From Niveispirillum irakense DSM 11586 (lineage in GTDB: Bacteria; Pseudomonadota; Alphaproteobacteria; Azospirillales; Azospirillaceae): 64,000 nucleotides of DNA. The first letter of the stretch is position 1, and each line of letters begins with the position of its first letter. The DNA lies in assembly GCF_000429645.1 (NCBI RefSeq), contig NZ_AUCG01000001.1, forward strand, positions 1-64,000, in the 5' to 3' direction. The notes beneath the pieces are model-generated. The model was not told the origin of the DNA. It was given only the letters and a program-made list of their open reading frames with translations, and searched no databases. Of this stretch, positions 27,386 through 36,326 are shown in pieces. The translations under genes and the position numbers were made by a program.

Positions 27386-29434
27386 TCAGCGCGGGTTGAT
27401 CAAGATATTGCCGACGCGGTCGACCAGGCCGTCACAGGCGGCTTCGATCAGCGTCGTGCTGTCCATTTCGATGACGATGGCGGGGCCCTGGATCAGGTCA
27501 CCGGCCTTCAGCTTGGACCGGTCATAGATCACGGCCGGCACCATCTTGCCGTCCATCCACAATTCATGATCGCGGATCTTGGCCGCCGATGGATCGCCAT
27601 TGCCCTGGGGCAGTTCAGCCGCCGGCAGGTCCAGCACGGGGCCCAGGGCCACGGCGCGCAGATTCACCAGTTCGTGCGCGGACTTCATGTTGAAGGTGAA
27701 CAGGCGGTGATGCTCATCGTCAAAGCGCTTGGTGACGCCGGCCAGCCCGTCGCGATGCAGCGTTTCCGGGTCGATGGACAGCGGCACCTCGAAGGCTTGG
27801 CCTTCATAGCGCACGTCAATCTCGAACAGGCTGGTGATATCCTCGTCCTTGATGCCCTCGGCCCGCAGCTCTTCCCGGGTCTGCTTGGCCATGGCATCCA
27901 GTACGGCCAGCACTTCCGCCTCATCCGTCTCATCAAACCGGCGGGAGAAAGAGCGGGCGGTCTCGGTACGCATGCGGGTCGTGGCATCACCCAGGGCGCA
28001 CAGCACGCCGGGGGAGACGGGCGACACGGCAGGCCAGGAGCCCATCAGGCGCGCCACGGCATTGACATGCAAGGGGCCGGCGCCACCAAAGCCCATCAGG
28101 GCGAAGTCGCGCGGGTCATAACCCTGCTGAACGGAGATCATGCGCAGCGCGCCGAACATGTTCTCGTTCACGATATCAATGATGCCGCGGGCGGCAGCAT
28201 AGAGATCAATGCCCAGCGTGTCAGCGATGGTCTGCACCGCCTTCTTGGCACCCTCCCGGTCCAGCTTGAAGGTGCCACCCAGCAAGGCTTCGGGCAGGTA
28301 GCCCAGCACGACATTGGCATCGGTCACGGTCGGCAGCGTGCCGCCCTTGCCATAGGCCACCGGGCCCGGCACGGCACCGGCCGATTGCGGGCCGACGCGC
28401 AGCGCCTTGGTCAGTTCCGGCACATAGGCGATGGAGCCACCACCGGCACCCACCGTCTTCACATCCAGGGAAGAGGCACGGACCGCCAGATGGCCAACCT
28501 CCGTCGTGCGCACCCGGCGCGGGTCCAGGTTTTCGATCAGGGCCACGTCGGTGGAGGTGCCGCCCACATCCAGGGTCAGGATGTTACGGATACCGCTATT
28601 GGCACCCACCCACAGCGCCCCGGTCACGCCACCAGCCGGGCCGGACATCAGCAGAGAGACGGGATGTTCTTCCGACTTTTCCGACGACATCAGCCCGCCA
28701 TCAGAACGCAGCAGCGACAGGCTGCCGGCAAAGCCACCACCACGCAGCTTTTCACGCAGGTTGCGGACATAACGGCCCACGATGGGGCGGACCGAGGCAT
28801 TGGCAACCGTGGTCAGCGTGCGCTCATATTCCTGCATCTCGGGCAGGACTTCATGGGAAAGCGACACCGGCACACCGGGCAGGATTTCTGCCGCCAGTTC
28901 ACCGACGCGCTTCTCATGCGCACCATTCAGATAGGCGTTCATCAGTGAAACGGTGACTGCCTCAACACCGCGCGCCTTCAGCTTTTCCAGGGCGGCACGG
29001 ATATCAGCATCGTCGATGGGGCGCAGTTCCTCACCATGGGCGGTCATGCGGCCCTTGATTTCGAACGTGTCTTCCAGCTTGGCCAGCGGCTCCGGCTTCG
29101 GCCAGACGATCCAGCCAGCAAGACCACCCGGCACGAAGGAGCGCGCGATCTGCATGATCTGGCGATAGCCTTCGGTGACGATCAGGCCGACCTTGGCGCC
29201 CTTGCCCTCCAGCACGGCGTTGGTGGCCACCGTCGTGCCGTGCAGGAAGAACTCCACGTCCGCCGGGGTGATGCCGGCCTTTTCGCAGATGGCCGTGACA
29301 CCGTTCAGGATGCCGACGGAACTGTCGGCGGGGGTTGAAGGGGTCTTATGGCGCCAGAAGGCCCCGGTATTGTCATTGAACAGCAGCAGGTCGGTGAAGG
29401 TGCCCCCCACATCGACGCCCAAGCGGTAACCCAT
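27386..29434 (-). CDS. Hydantoinase/oxoprolinase family, alpha subunit (HyuA-type)
   Basis: 682 residues from ATG 29434, chosen because GGGGGA lies six bases upstream; an ATG at 29446 adds four residues. The actin-like ATP-binding start is YRLGVDVGGTFTDLLLFN, followed by FLHGTTVATNAVLEGKGA, SHEVLPEMQEYERTLTTVANA, and LTLDVGGTSTDVALI in the second half. The family uses ATP to open imide and lactam rings with HyuB; relatives include 5-oxoprolinase, caprolactamase and acetone carboxylase. The acetone carboxylase third (gamma) subunit is not present nearby, favouring an amidohydrolase. Directly upstream is a 207-nt gap with two hairpins, then the cytochrome gene. Confidence 0.9.
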   Translation of the reverse strand: MGYRLGVDVGGTFTDLLLFNDNTGAFWRHKTPSTPADSSVGILNGVTAICEKAGITPADVEFFLHGTTVATNAVLEGKGAKVGLIVTEGYRQIMQIARSFVPGGLAGWIVWPKPEPLAKLEDTFEIKGRMTAHGEELRPIDDADIRAALEKLKARGVEAVTVSLMNAYLNGAHEKRVGELAAEILPGVPVSLSHEVLPEMQEYERTLTTVANASVRPIVGRYVRNLREKLRGGGFAGSLSLLRSDGGLMSSEKSEEHPVSLLMSGPAGGVTGALWVGANSGIRNILTLDVGGTSTDVALIENLDPRRVRTTEVGHLAVRASSLDVKTVGAGGGSIAYVPELTKALRVGPQSAGAVPGPVAYGKGGTLPTVTDANVVLGYLPEALLGGTFKLDREGAKKAVQTIADTLGIDLYAAARGIIDIVNENMFGALRMISVQQGYDPRDFALMGFGGAGPLHVNAVARLMGSWPAVSPVSPGVLCALGDATTRMRTETARSFSRRFDETDEAEVLAVLDAMAKQTREELRAEGIKDEDITSLFEIDVRYEGQAFEVPLSIDPETLHRDGLAGVTKRFDDEHHRLFTFNMKSAHELVNLRAVALGPVLDLPAAELPQGNGDPSAAKIRDHELWMDGKMVPAVIYDRSKLKAGDLIQGPAIVIEMDSTTLIEAACDGLVDRVGNILINPR

Positions 29435-29498
29435 CACATCCCCCATGTCTGGAAGGTCAAAATCTCTGTGTCAGCAGTAGCGGAAAGGCGCGTCGGCT

Positions 29499-29601
29499 CC
29501 ATCCTGTCAGCCCCGGCCTGACCGCTCTGCGGATGGCTTCAGGAAGACGCAGCAGCAAGGTGCAGAAACCCGTTCGCGGCCCCTGTAAACCAGGGACCGC
29601 G
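29499..29601. other. Two strong hairpins in the cytochrome-hyuA gap
   Basis: Read on the minus strand, a hairpin CGCGG-x-CCCTG / CAGGG-x-CCGCG (29575-29601) is followed by a longer stem: CCATCC/GGATGG (29499-29504 and 29531-29536) enclosing GTCAG/CTGAC (29506-29510 and 29518-29522). They lie in the leader of hyuA, or downstream of the cytochrome gene. No known riboswitch core was recognised. Confidence 0.45.
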
Positions 29602-29641
29602 CGGGGCTTAACCAGCAGGAAAAGACGAGCAGAGAGGGGAG

Positions 29642-30865
29642 TTACGGCGCTGCCGAACCCGTCTCACGCTTCAAAATGGTGATGATCGCCTTCTGTACGT
29701 CCGGATCGGTGACGTTACCGGAGGAGATGATCATCGACGTGCCGGGGGCAAACGCATCCGGGTTGTTCAAGAACTTCGCCATATTTTCATCCGTCCAGGT
29801 TTCCCCGGCCTGCCCATGGGCAGCAAGGCTGTCGCCATAAGGGAAATTTGGCACGGTGGCGATCTTCTGGCCGAAGATGCCGTACAGGTTCGGCCCCACC
29901 AGGTGGGCACCGCCCTTATTCATGGTGTGGCAGAAGGTACACCATTTGAAGGTTTCGGCCCGGACCTTCCGCTCGAATTCCGTTTCCGGCGGCAATTGCT
30001 CCACCACCAGCGGGGCGTCATGGGACGTGATGTGCGCTTCGGCTTCCACCCGCTGCCCTTGGGCCAAGGGGGAAACGCGGAACAGCATATAGGGACCATA
30101 CATGCCGACGCCGACAACGATAGCCGTTGCCAGAACCGCCGGCACCACGCCGCGCACCGCCTGCGGCTCGGCCACCTGCGTGACGCGGCCACGCCGCACC
30201 AGCCAGCCCAGACCCCAGATGGCACCGCAGATGGCCAGGAAAATGGCCACCGCCGCCGGCCCCCGCTCATAGGATTTGAACGTGGACAGCGCGAAGACGG
30301 ATGAACTGAAGCTCAACAGAATGAACAGGCCATAGCCCGGCGGGAAAGCGGCGAACAGCCCGCGACCATGGCGGAACAGGAGCCAGACGGCCGTCAGCAA
30401 AACCACCAGTTTCAGGACAAGAAGGCTGGTGCTGACACCGGAATGGAAATAGCCGGTAAACAGCCAGATATCCCGATCCTCCCCCATCAAAGCGGGGATC
30501 GGGATCGGCCCCAGATGCAGGTTCATGCCGTGGCTCCACACCACGAACACACCCAGTATCGGCGCAATGAAGAACATCAGATAGGTGGCGTTGACCAGGG
30601 TCATGGTCCAGGAACGGGCGCGGGGCGGCAGCGGGGCCTGCGGCCCCGGTGCCCTGCCCTTCAACCATTGCCAGAGGCGCATGACCGCATACAGGAACAG
30701 CGCGGTGCCCAGAAAATAATGCCAGCCGCGCAACTGCTCGCGAATAGGTGCTGCCTTATCGGCGCGCAGCAGGAACATGGTCAGCACATCATGCACCAGC
30801 ACCAGAGCCGGCAGCATATAGGCCAGGATTTTCTCCAACGGCCTGTTCGCGTCACGGTGTTCCAT
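29642..30865 (-). CDS. Cytochrome b561-like / cytochrome c fusion protein
   Basis: 407 residues. About seven helices occupy residues 10-260, with candidate haem-b His residues in LVHDVLT, GWHYFLG, VWSHGMNLH and YFHSGVS, as in cytochrome b561-type proteins. A periplasmic class I cytochrome c follows: CTFCH with Cys309 and a distal Met in APGTSM. The fusion would take electrons at the periplasmic c haem and feed the membrane quinone pool, or the reverse. It starts 31 nt after the flavin amine oxidase stop in the same direction, so the cytochrome is the likely electron acceptor of that exported flavoenzyme, as known for the nicotine oxidoreductase NicA2 with its cytochrome c. The pairing is inference. 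Confidence 0.82.
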   Translation of the reverse strand: MEHRDANRPLEKILAYMLPALVLVHDVLTMFLLRADKAAPIREQLRGWHYFLGTALFLYAVMRLWQWLKGRAPGPQAPLPPRARSWTMTLVNATYLMFFIAPILGVFVVWSHGMNLHLGPIPIPALMGEDRDIWLFTGYFHSGVSTSLLVLKLVVLLTAVWLLFRHGRGLFAAFPPGYGLFILLSFSSSVFALSTFKSYERGPAAVAIFLAICGAIWGLGWLVRRGRVTQVAEPQAVRGVVPAVLATAIVVGVGMYGPYMLFRVSPLAQGQRVEAEAHITSHDAPLVVEQLPPETEFERKVRAETFKWCTFCHTMNKGGAHLVGPNLYGIFGQKIATVPNFPYGDSLAAHGQAGETWTDENMAKFLNNPDAFAPGTSMIISSGNVTDPDVQKAIITILKRETGSAAP

Positions 30866-30896
30866 TATCTGTTACCCCTCCGCCCCGTTCGGGGTC

Positions 30897-32369
30897 TCAG
30901 ATTTTTTCCAGGATTTCCATGGCAGCAGCTTCACCGGTTTCCATGGCGCTTTCCATGCCATGTTCCAGGCGCCGCAGATGCTCACCAGCGAAGTGGATGC
31001 GTCCGGCGGGCTTGCCCATTTCGGTCGCAAAACGCTTTACCTGGCCCGGCGCATAGAAATGCTTGTTGCCGCCCACATAGGGGTTACGGCCCCAGCTATA
31101 ACCGATCTTATATTCCAGGGCGCCCGCCATGCTGGGCCGGATGCGGGCCAGTTCGGCCAGCACCAGTTCGACCTGCTTATTGGTATCCCGGTCGTCCCAG
31201 CGGGTGGCACCGTCACCATTGACCCAGACGATCATCGTGTCGATCGCGTCCGTCTCCGGATTTTTCAGCGCGAAAGCGCGCTCGAAGGAGGCGTTGCTCC
31301 AGATCGAGGGCGGCAGGCCGTCCTTTTCCCAATAGGCATTCTTGATCTTGAAATGGAACTGGGTCGTGGCGGAATAGCGCGCGCCGGCGATGGCATCAGC
31401 CTGGGCATCCGGCAGGCCGGGGGTGAAGCGAATGCGGCTGACAGCGCTGAAGGGCGCCGCCATGACCAGGAAGCGGCTGGTCAGCACATCGCCATTGCCA
31501 AGACGGGTTTTCACCTGATCGCCAGCCTGATCAATGGCGATGACAGGGCTGTTCAGACGAACCGGCAGCTTCAGCGCCGCCGCCATGGCGCGCGGCAACA
31601 TGTCGGAACCACCGACAATGTAGCTGCGATCCGACACAAGCGCGGCACCGCCATATTGCGGCTTGTTGGGGTCTTTAAACCCTTCCACCTGGGCACGGGC
31701 CATGTCACGGAAGATCGAAAGGGCCGAAACCCCTTCCAGGCTGGCCCCGTTCAGATCCACATCCGCCAGACGGATCGCCGCCTCCGAAATACCTTTGGAG
31801 CGCATCAACTCAGCAGCGGAAATGTCGAATTGCATATTCTCGGGCTGCAGCCACGCATTGGTCTGGTTGAAGGGCAGCCAGTCATGCATCAGGCGGTTTT
31901 GCAGGATATAGGGAAGGAAATCGCGTTCCTTGCCACGGGTCTGGTTGACGGGCGACTTGGCCCAGTCGGACGGCAGCACGCTGGTGCCATCGACATTCAG
32001 CAAAAACTCGGTGCCCTTGGCGCCCTTGGTGGTCAGTCCGACATTATGGCGGGCGCAGGCATCACGGACACGGCCATAGAGCGCCCCTACCTCGCTGCCA
32101 CCCAGTTCCGCCTGATAGCCTTCGGCCCGGCCGGTGCGCAAACGACCGCCAACGCGGTCGGAAGCTTCCACCACCTGCACAACCAGGCCCTGTTCCTCCA
32201 GCATCGCGGCCGCGTTCAGGCCGGCCAGACCAGCACCGACGACGACGACATCGACTTGGGCAGGGCCAGCGGCCCAGCCGCGGGAGCCAATAATCAAGGG
32301 AGCGGCAGCCATCATGCCGCCCACGACAGCGCGGCGGGACAGGATCGGCGAGGAATTCTTGAAGCTCAT
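30897..32369 (-). CDS. Tat-exported flavin amine oxidase/dehydrogenase
   Basis: 490 residues from ATG 32369. The leader SRRAVVGGMMAAAPLIIG is a twin-arginine signal ending near WAAGPA. The FAD site follows at once: VVVGAGLAGLNAAAMLEEQG, VVEASDRVGGRLRTG. The C-terminal FAD segment is GRIHFAGEHLRRLEHGMESA. This is the monoamine-oxidase/NicA2-like family, which oxidises amines or N-heterocycles to imines. The substrate is unknown; the closest functional analogy is an exported amine dehydrogenase using the neighbouring cytochrome. An upstream hairpin separates it from the TonB receptor gene, which may deliver the substrate. Confidence 0.88.
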   Translation of the reverse strand: MSFKNSSPILSRRAVVGGMMAAAPLIIGSRGWAAGPAQVDVVVVGAGLAGLNAAAMLEEQGLVVQVVEASDRVGGRLRTGRAEGYQAELGGSEVGALYGRVRDACARHNVGLTTKGAKGTEFLLNVDGTSVLPSDWAKSPVNQTRGKERDFLPYILQNRLMHDWLPFNQTNAWLQPENMQFDISAAELMRSKGISEAAIRLADVDLNGASLEGVSALSIFRDMARAQVEGFKDPNKPQYGGAALVSDRSYIVGGSDMLPRAMAAALKLPVRLNSPVIAIDQAGDQVKTRLGNGDVLTSRFLVMAAPFSAVSRIRFTPGLPDAQADAIAGARYSATTQFHFKIKNAYWEKDGLPPSIWSNASFERAFALKNPETDAIDTMIVWVNGDGATRWDDRDTNKQVELVLAELARIRPSMAGALEYKIGYSWGRNPYVGGNKHFYAPGQVKRFATEMGKPAGRIHFAGEHLRRLEHGMESAMETGEAAAMEILEKI

Positions 32370-32398
32370 GGGGCGTCTTCCAACCGTTGAAAACAAGA

Positions 32399-32423
32399 TC
32401 CCCCCGGCCGCGAGCCGGGGGGA
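32399..32423 (-). terminator. Hairpin between TonB receptor and amine oxidase
   Basis: TCCCCCCGGC (32399-32408) pairs with GCCGGGGGGA (32414-32423), ten perfect pairs directly after the receptor stop (minus strand). No T-run is present, so it may only attenuate expression of the downstream oxidase. Confidence 0.6.
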
Positions 32424-32438
32424 TGATGACGAGAAGGA

Positions 32439-34880
32439 TCAGAACTTGGCGCTTGCCGTGACGCCGAAGCGGCGGCCTTCACCCGGGTAGATTTCCATGA
32501 TGCGCTGGGTGCCGACTGAGTAGTTACGCGGCTGCTGGATGACGTTGGCGTTGTAGCGCTCGTCGGTCAGGTTCGTGACCCAGGCCGCGATGGAGTAAGT
32601 ATCGCTTTCCAGTGCCAGACGCAGGTTGGTCAGCGTACGTTCACCGAAGCTGGTGACATTCAGGCTGTTGGTGTAGCTGGGACCGGTATAGTTCACATCC
32701 ACACGGCCCGACAGGTTCCAGTCGGCGGAAACCGGCACATCAGCCGTGGCATGCACATTATACTGGAGCTTCACCGACCGGGCCGGACGATGGCCGGCGA
32801 TGGAAGCCTGCAGGCCGCGTCCCGGAACGGTGATCAGCTCGCAGGTTGTGGACGGGTTGCCGCACTGGGTCGAGTAGGCCGGATCATAGACATTCTTGCC
32901 GAACTTCGGATCGGAATAGGTCACAGAACCACCGACTGACAGGATGTCGGTCGCCTTCACTTCCGTCTGAACCTCGAGACCATTGGTCTTCATGTCACCG
33001 ACATTGGTGATGATGGCCTGGGTGACGACGGGATTGGAAGAGAAGGTGGAGATCTGCAGGTTGGTCCAGTCCACACGGAAGACCGAGGCATTCAGCATGA
33101 CGCGACGGTCGAACAGCCAGGACTTCACGCCCGCTTCATAGGTCCAGTTCTCTTCTTCCTCGAAAGTCAGTTCGCTGGCGGCCAGGCCGCCCACGGCATT
33201 GAAACCGCCCGAACGCACACCCTTGGCAGCAGACGCAAACAGGAACACGTCTTCGTTCACCTTGTAGTCGGCGGTGAAGCGGGGCGTGAAGCTTTTGAAT
33301 TCTGCCGTCAGCGGCTGACCTGCCGGACACGGCCCATAGGCGCCGAAGAAGGTGACGATGCAGCTATCGGTCTTGCGGTCGATATTGTAGCGGCCTTCCG
33401 CAGAAACCCGCAGCCCGTCCACAATCTCATAGCCAAGCGAGCCGAACACTGACTTGGTGACGTTCTGGCGATAATTGAGGCTTGAGAGAATGGTCTTGGC
33501 GGAGCTGTCCGGCACCAGCGACAGGTTGGACAGAGTGGCCAACGGGCCGGTACCGGCCGGCATGCCCGGCAACACCTGTACCAGACGCTCATTGGGCGCC
33601 AGACCCGGGGCGCTGGTGCTCGCCAGGGCTTTGGATTCCACGTTGGACTGGAAGAACAGGGCGCCGGCCAGCCACTGGAAACGGTCGCTATCCGGCGACT
33701 GGATACGCAGTTCCTGGCTCTTGGTGACCACCTCGTCATTGCTGACCAGAACGGAATTGCCATTCACCGTGCGGGTGTAACTGCCCGTAGTCGCACCGCA
33801 GGTGCTGCCCAGGGTACAGACACCATAAGGGGCACCCGCGCCCGTCACATCGGAATCACCCCAAGCCGTCACGGCGGAGGAGGTGAAGCCGGTAACACTG
33901 ACGACCGAGAAGCGGTCGAACTCATATTCCAGTTCAAGGGCCGCCTGACGGGCACGCGATGTGCTGTCGGGAATGTTGGCGGTTCCATCCGTCGGGCGAT
34001 CCGTCGGCAATTTACCGCAATAAAGGAAATAGGCCTGCGTCTGGGCATTGAAGCCGCCGCAATTATGCAGGCTGATCGGGGCCAGGGCCAGACCGGACAA
34101 TTCCATGGTGGATTTGGTGGCAAAACCCGTCAGCGTAGCCGTCAACGCTTCAGTGGGCGTGAAGACCAGTGCACCAGAGACACCGCGCTTCTCATACCCG
34201 CCCATCTTGTCGGAGGGGTTGGAGGCGTTCTTGAATTCCCCGCCATAGGTCGAGTAGCTGGCCGCGACATGGGCTGCGAGCTTGTCTTCAATGATCGGCT
34301 TGGACAGCGAAACCTTACCCCGGTAGTCGCCATTATTGCCAACAGTAACCGTCGCCTTGCCCTCTGGCTCATTGCCGGGGCGGGCGGTGGTGATGCCGAC
34401 GGCGCCTGCGAAGGTGGAGCGGCCATACAACGCGCTCTGCGGTCCCTTCACCACATCCAACTGGGCAATATCAACGGTACCCAGAACGTCTGCCGTATTA
34501 CGGCTGGTCTGATAGATGCCGTCGATGAAGATGCCGACATTGGCCTCGACATTCAAATCCTGGGAGGAATTGGCTGGCGCCAGACCACGGACATAAACGT
34601 TGGTGAACGTGCCGCCAGTGATATTGGTAACCGTGATGCCTGGCGTGGTGCTGCCGAGATCGGTCAGGCTGGTGATGTTACGCTCAGCCAGATCATCGGC
34701 GGTCAGGGCCTGAATGGAGATCGGAACCGTCTGGATGTCTTCCTTACGCTTACGCGCGGTGACGATGATCTCTTCCAGCATCAGACCGTCGTTCGCCAGT
34801 GCCACCGGCACAATGGCAGAAGCGGCGAAGGCGCCGACCAGCGCGGACGTGGTCATCGCGATTAATTTGGAACGATACAT
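32439..34880 (-). CDS. TonB-dependent outer-membrane receptor
   Basis: 813 residues from ATG 34880 (GAGGGGG upstream). Signal peptide YRSKLIAMTTSALVGAFAAS ends near PVALA; a TonB-box-like segment EEIIVTARKRKEDIQTVPIS follows. The plug (DLGSTTPGITVTNITGGTF, VDIAQLDVVKGPQSALYGRS) is intact, and the barrel ends in VTASAKF with terminal Phe. It belongs to the sphingomonad-type receptor group that imports sugars, aromatics or other nutrients rather than siderophores. Four adjacent genes (receptor, amine oxidase, cytochrome, HyuAB) share its direction, so this may be the substrate importer. Confidence 0.92.
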   Translation of the reverse strand: MYRSKLIAMTTSALVGAFAASAIVPVALANDGLMLEEIIVTARKRKEDIQTVPISIQALTADDLAERNITSLTDLGSTTPGITVTNITGGTFTNVYVRGLAPANSSQDLNVEANVGIFIDGIYQTSRNTADVLGTVDIAQLDVVKGPQSALYGRSTFAGAVGITTARPGNEPEGKATVTVGNNGDYRGKVSLSKPIIEDKLAAHVAASYSTYGGEFKNASNPSDKMGGYEKRGVSGALVFTPTEALTATLTGFATKSTMELSGLALAPISLHNCGGFNAQTQAYFLYCGKLPTDRPTDGTANIPDSTSRARQAALELEYEFDRFSVVSVTGFTSSAVTAWGDSDVTGAGAPYGVCTLGSTCGATTGSYTRTVNGNSVLVSNDEVVTKSQELRIQSPDSDRFQWLAGALFFQSNVESKALASTSAPGLAPNERLVQVLPGMPAGTGPLATLSNLSLVPDSSAKTILSSLNYRQNVTKSVFGSLGYEIVDGLRVSAEGRYNIDRKTDSCIVTFFGAYGPCPAGQPLTAEFKSFTPRFTADYKVNEDVFLFASAAKGVRSGGFNAVGGLAASELTFEEEENWTYEAGVKSWLFDRRVMLNASVFRVDWTNLQISTFSSNPVVTQAIITNVGDMKTNGLEVQTEVKATDILSVGGSVTYSDPKFGKNVYDPAYSTQCGNPSTTCELITVPGRGLQASIAGHRPARSVKLQYNVHATADVPVSADWNLSGRVDVNYTGPSYTNSLNVTSFGERTLTNLRLALESDTYSIAAWVTNLTDERYNANVIQQPRNYSVGTQRIMEIYPGEGRRFGVTASAKF

Positions 34881-35178
34881 GAAGCCCCCTCGGATTTTCA
34901 GTTTGTTTGTGTGGTTATTTTCTGGCGCCAAGTTCCCGCTTGTTGGCGACTGCACTTTATTTGGCAGACAATTCGCGAAATCTGTTAGGATTCACGAAGT
35001 CATTTCAGTTGCAGTCCGTGAGCCAGAGTTTCACCGGTCCTGTCAGCTAATTCCTTTAGCGAACTTTCCTCAACAATCCCGGCGGCGCTGTCCGTCAAGT
35101 GGACAAGGATTTTCGGAGCAGACCTGCATCCAGGCGGGTTGGGCGTATCTTGGCGTCAGACTTTTCCGGGATAGCTCA
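34881..35178. other. Divergent gap, receptor (-) and DUF3089 gene (+)
   Basis: 298 nt, noticeably AT-richer than its surroundings (runs such as CACTTTATTTGGCAG), so it probably holds divergent promoters. I found no convincing dyad or -35/-10 pair. Confidence 0.4.
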
Positions 35179-36264
35179 ATGAGACAGACCGTTTTTCTGG
35201 CGACCGCCATCCTGTTGGGAACGGCTTTTCCGGCCGCTGCCGCTGGGGGGGCACCGCCCTCCTTCGCGCAACAGCCGCCGCCGCCGGTGCCTGATTATGC
35301 GAATCCCAGCGCCTGGGCCGCCCGTCCGACGGCTCCCGGCGCCAGCGCTGCCCTGCCGACCGGCGCCGATACGACCCGTCCCGCAGCAGAAATCGACGTG
35401 TTCTACGTCCATCCCACCACCTACCGCAGCAAGGACAGGTGGAACCAGGATATTGCCGATCAGGCGACCAATGCCTGGACTGATGCCAGTGTCATCGCCC
35501 GTCAGGCGGGGGTCTTCAATGGCTGCTGCCGGGTCTATGCCCCTCGCTATCGTCAGGCATCATCCCTCTCTTTCATGGCCATGGAAGGCGATGGCGGCAA
35601 AGCCTTCGATCTGGCTTATGAGGATGTGAAGAGCGCCTTCGACTATTATCTGAAGCATGAAAATCAAGGCCGTCCATTCATTCTGGCCGGTCACAGCCAG
35701 GGCGCGCGCCACTTGATGCATCTGCTGGAAGACCGGATCGACGGGACCCCGCTGGCACGGGAAATGGTTGCCGCCTATATCGTGGGTGTGAACCTGTCGG
35801 AAGGCGATTTTCCCAAGACCTACAAGACCATCTCCATCTGCGACGAGCCCGACCAGACCCGCTGTGTCATCGCCTGGAATGCCGTCCTGCCGGAATTTAA
35901 CATCGCCATGATGGCCGCAGCCGGGGAACGGCGTTATGTGGAGCGATATGGCGATGATCCGGGGAAACGGGCCCTTTGTATCAATCCGGTCACCTTTGAC
36001 AGGGCAAAACCCGTCTCCACCGCCGAGCAGGCCCTGGGTGCCGTTCCCGGCGAGCCAGGGGAGGGGCCGATGCAGCCGCTACGCGCCAAGGCTGTCGGCG
36101 CACGATGCGAGCAAGGCTATCTGGTTGTTGAACCCGCTGCCGATCTGGACCTGACGTCCCTGCCCGGTGGCAGCATGCATTATCATGATTACGGCCTCTT
36201 CTATGCCGATATCCGGGCCAATATTCGGGTTCGGATCGACAATTTCCTGAAAGCCAAACCGTAA
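35179..36264 (+). CDS. Secreted DUF3089 alpha/beta hydrolase
   Basis: 361 residues from ATG 35179; the frame is open far upstream but that part is antisense to the receptor. Signal peptide RQTVFLATAILLGTAFPAAAA is followed by a Pro-rich linker. The DUF3089 domain shows VFYVHPTTYRSKDRWNQ, the nucleophile elbow GHSQGARH with Ser173 and a C-terminal HYHDYGLFYADI with the likely His. The family is lipase/esterase-like with unknown substrates. It stands alone on this strand, with a terminator at 36270-36301 shared with the convergent aldehyde dehydrogenase. Confidence 0.85.
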   Translation: MRQTVFLATAILLGTAFPAAAAGGAPPSFAQQPPPPVPDYANPSAWAARPTAPGASAALPTGADTTRPAAEIDVFYVHPTTYRSKDRWNQDIADQATNAWTDASVIARQAGVFNGCCRVYAPRYRQASSLSFMAMEGDGGKAFDLAYEDVKSAFDYYLKHENQGRPFILAGHSQGARHLMHLLEDRIDGTPLAREMVAAYIVGVNLSEGDFPKTYKTISICDEPDQTRCVIAWNAVLPEFNIAMMAAAGERRYVERYGDDPGKRALCINPVTFDRAKPVSTAEQALGAVPGEPGEGPMQPLRAKAVGARCEQGYLVVEPAADLDLTSLPGGSMHYHDYGLFYADIRANIRVRIDNFLKAKP

Positions 36265-36269
36265 AAGGA

Positions 36270-36301
36270 AAAGGGTCGCGGCGATGATGCTGCGACCCTT
36301 T
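36270..36301. terminator. Terminator between DUF3089 and aldehyde dehydrogenase genes
   Basis: AAAGGGTCGC (36270-36279) pairs with GCGACCCTTT (36292-36301), ten perfect pairs, extending inward with GC/GC around the loop. It sits between convergent stops. Confidence 0.75.
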
Positions 36302-36326
36302 ATGGCTGTAATTACGATGGCAAAGG

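Noticed and set aside
25511-28948. Very long open frame (1145 codons) antisense to hyuB and hyuA
   Set aside because: It mirrors the codon pattern of the two clear HyuAB genes on the other strand, shows low-complexity Gln/His/Gly-rich composition and no recognisable domain.
29447-29641. Cobalamin or glycine riboswitch before hyuA
   Set aside because: The conserved cores of these classes are not present; only generic stems are visible.
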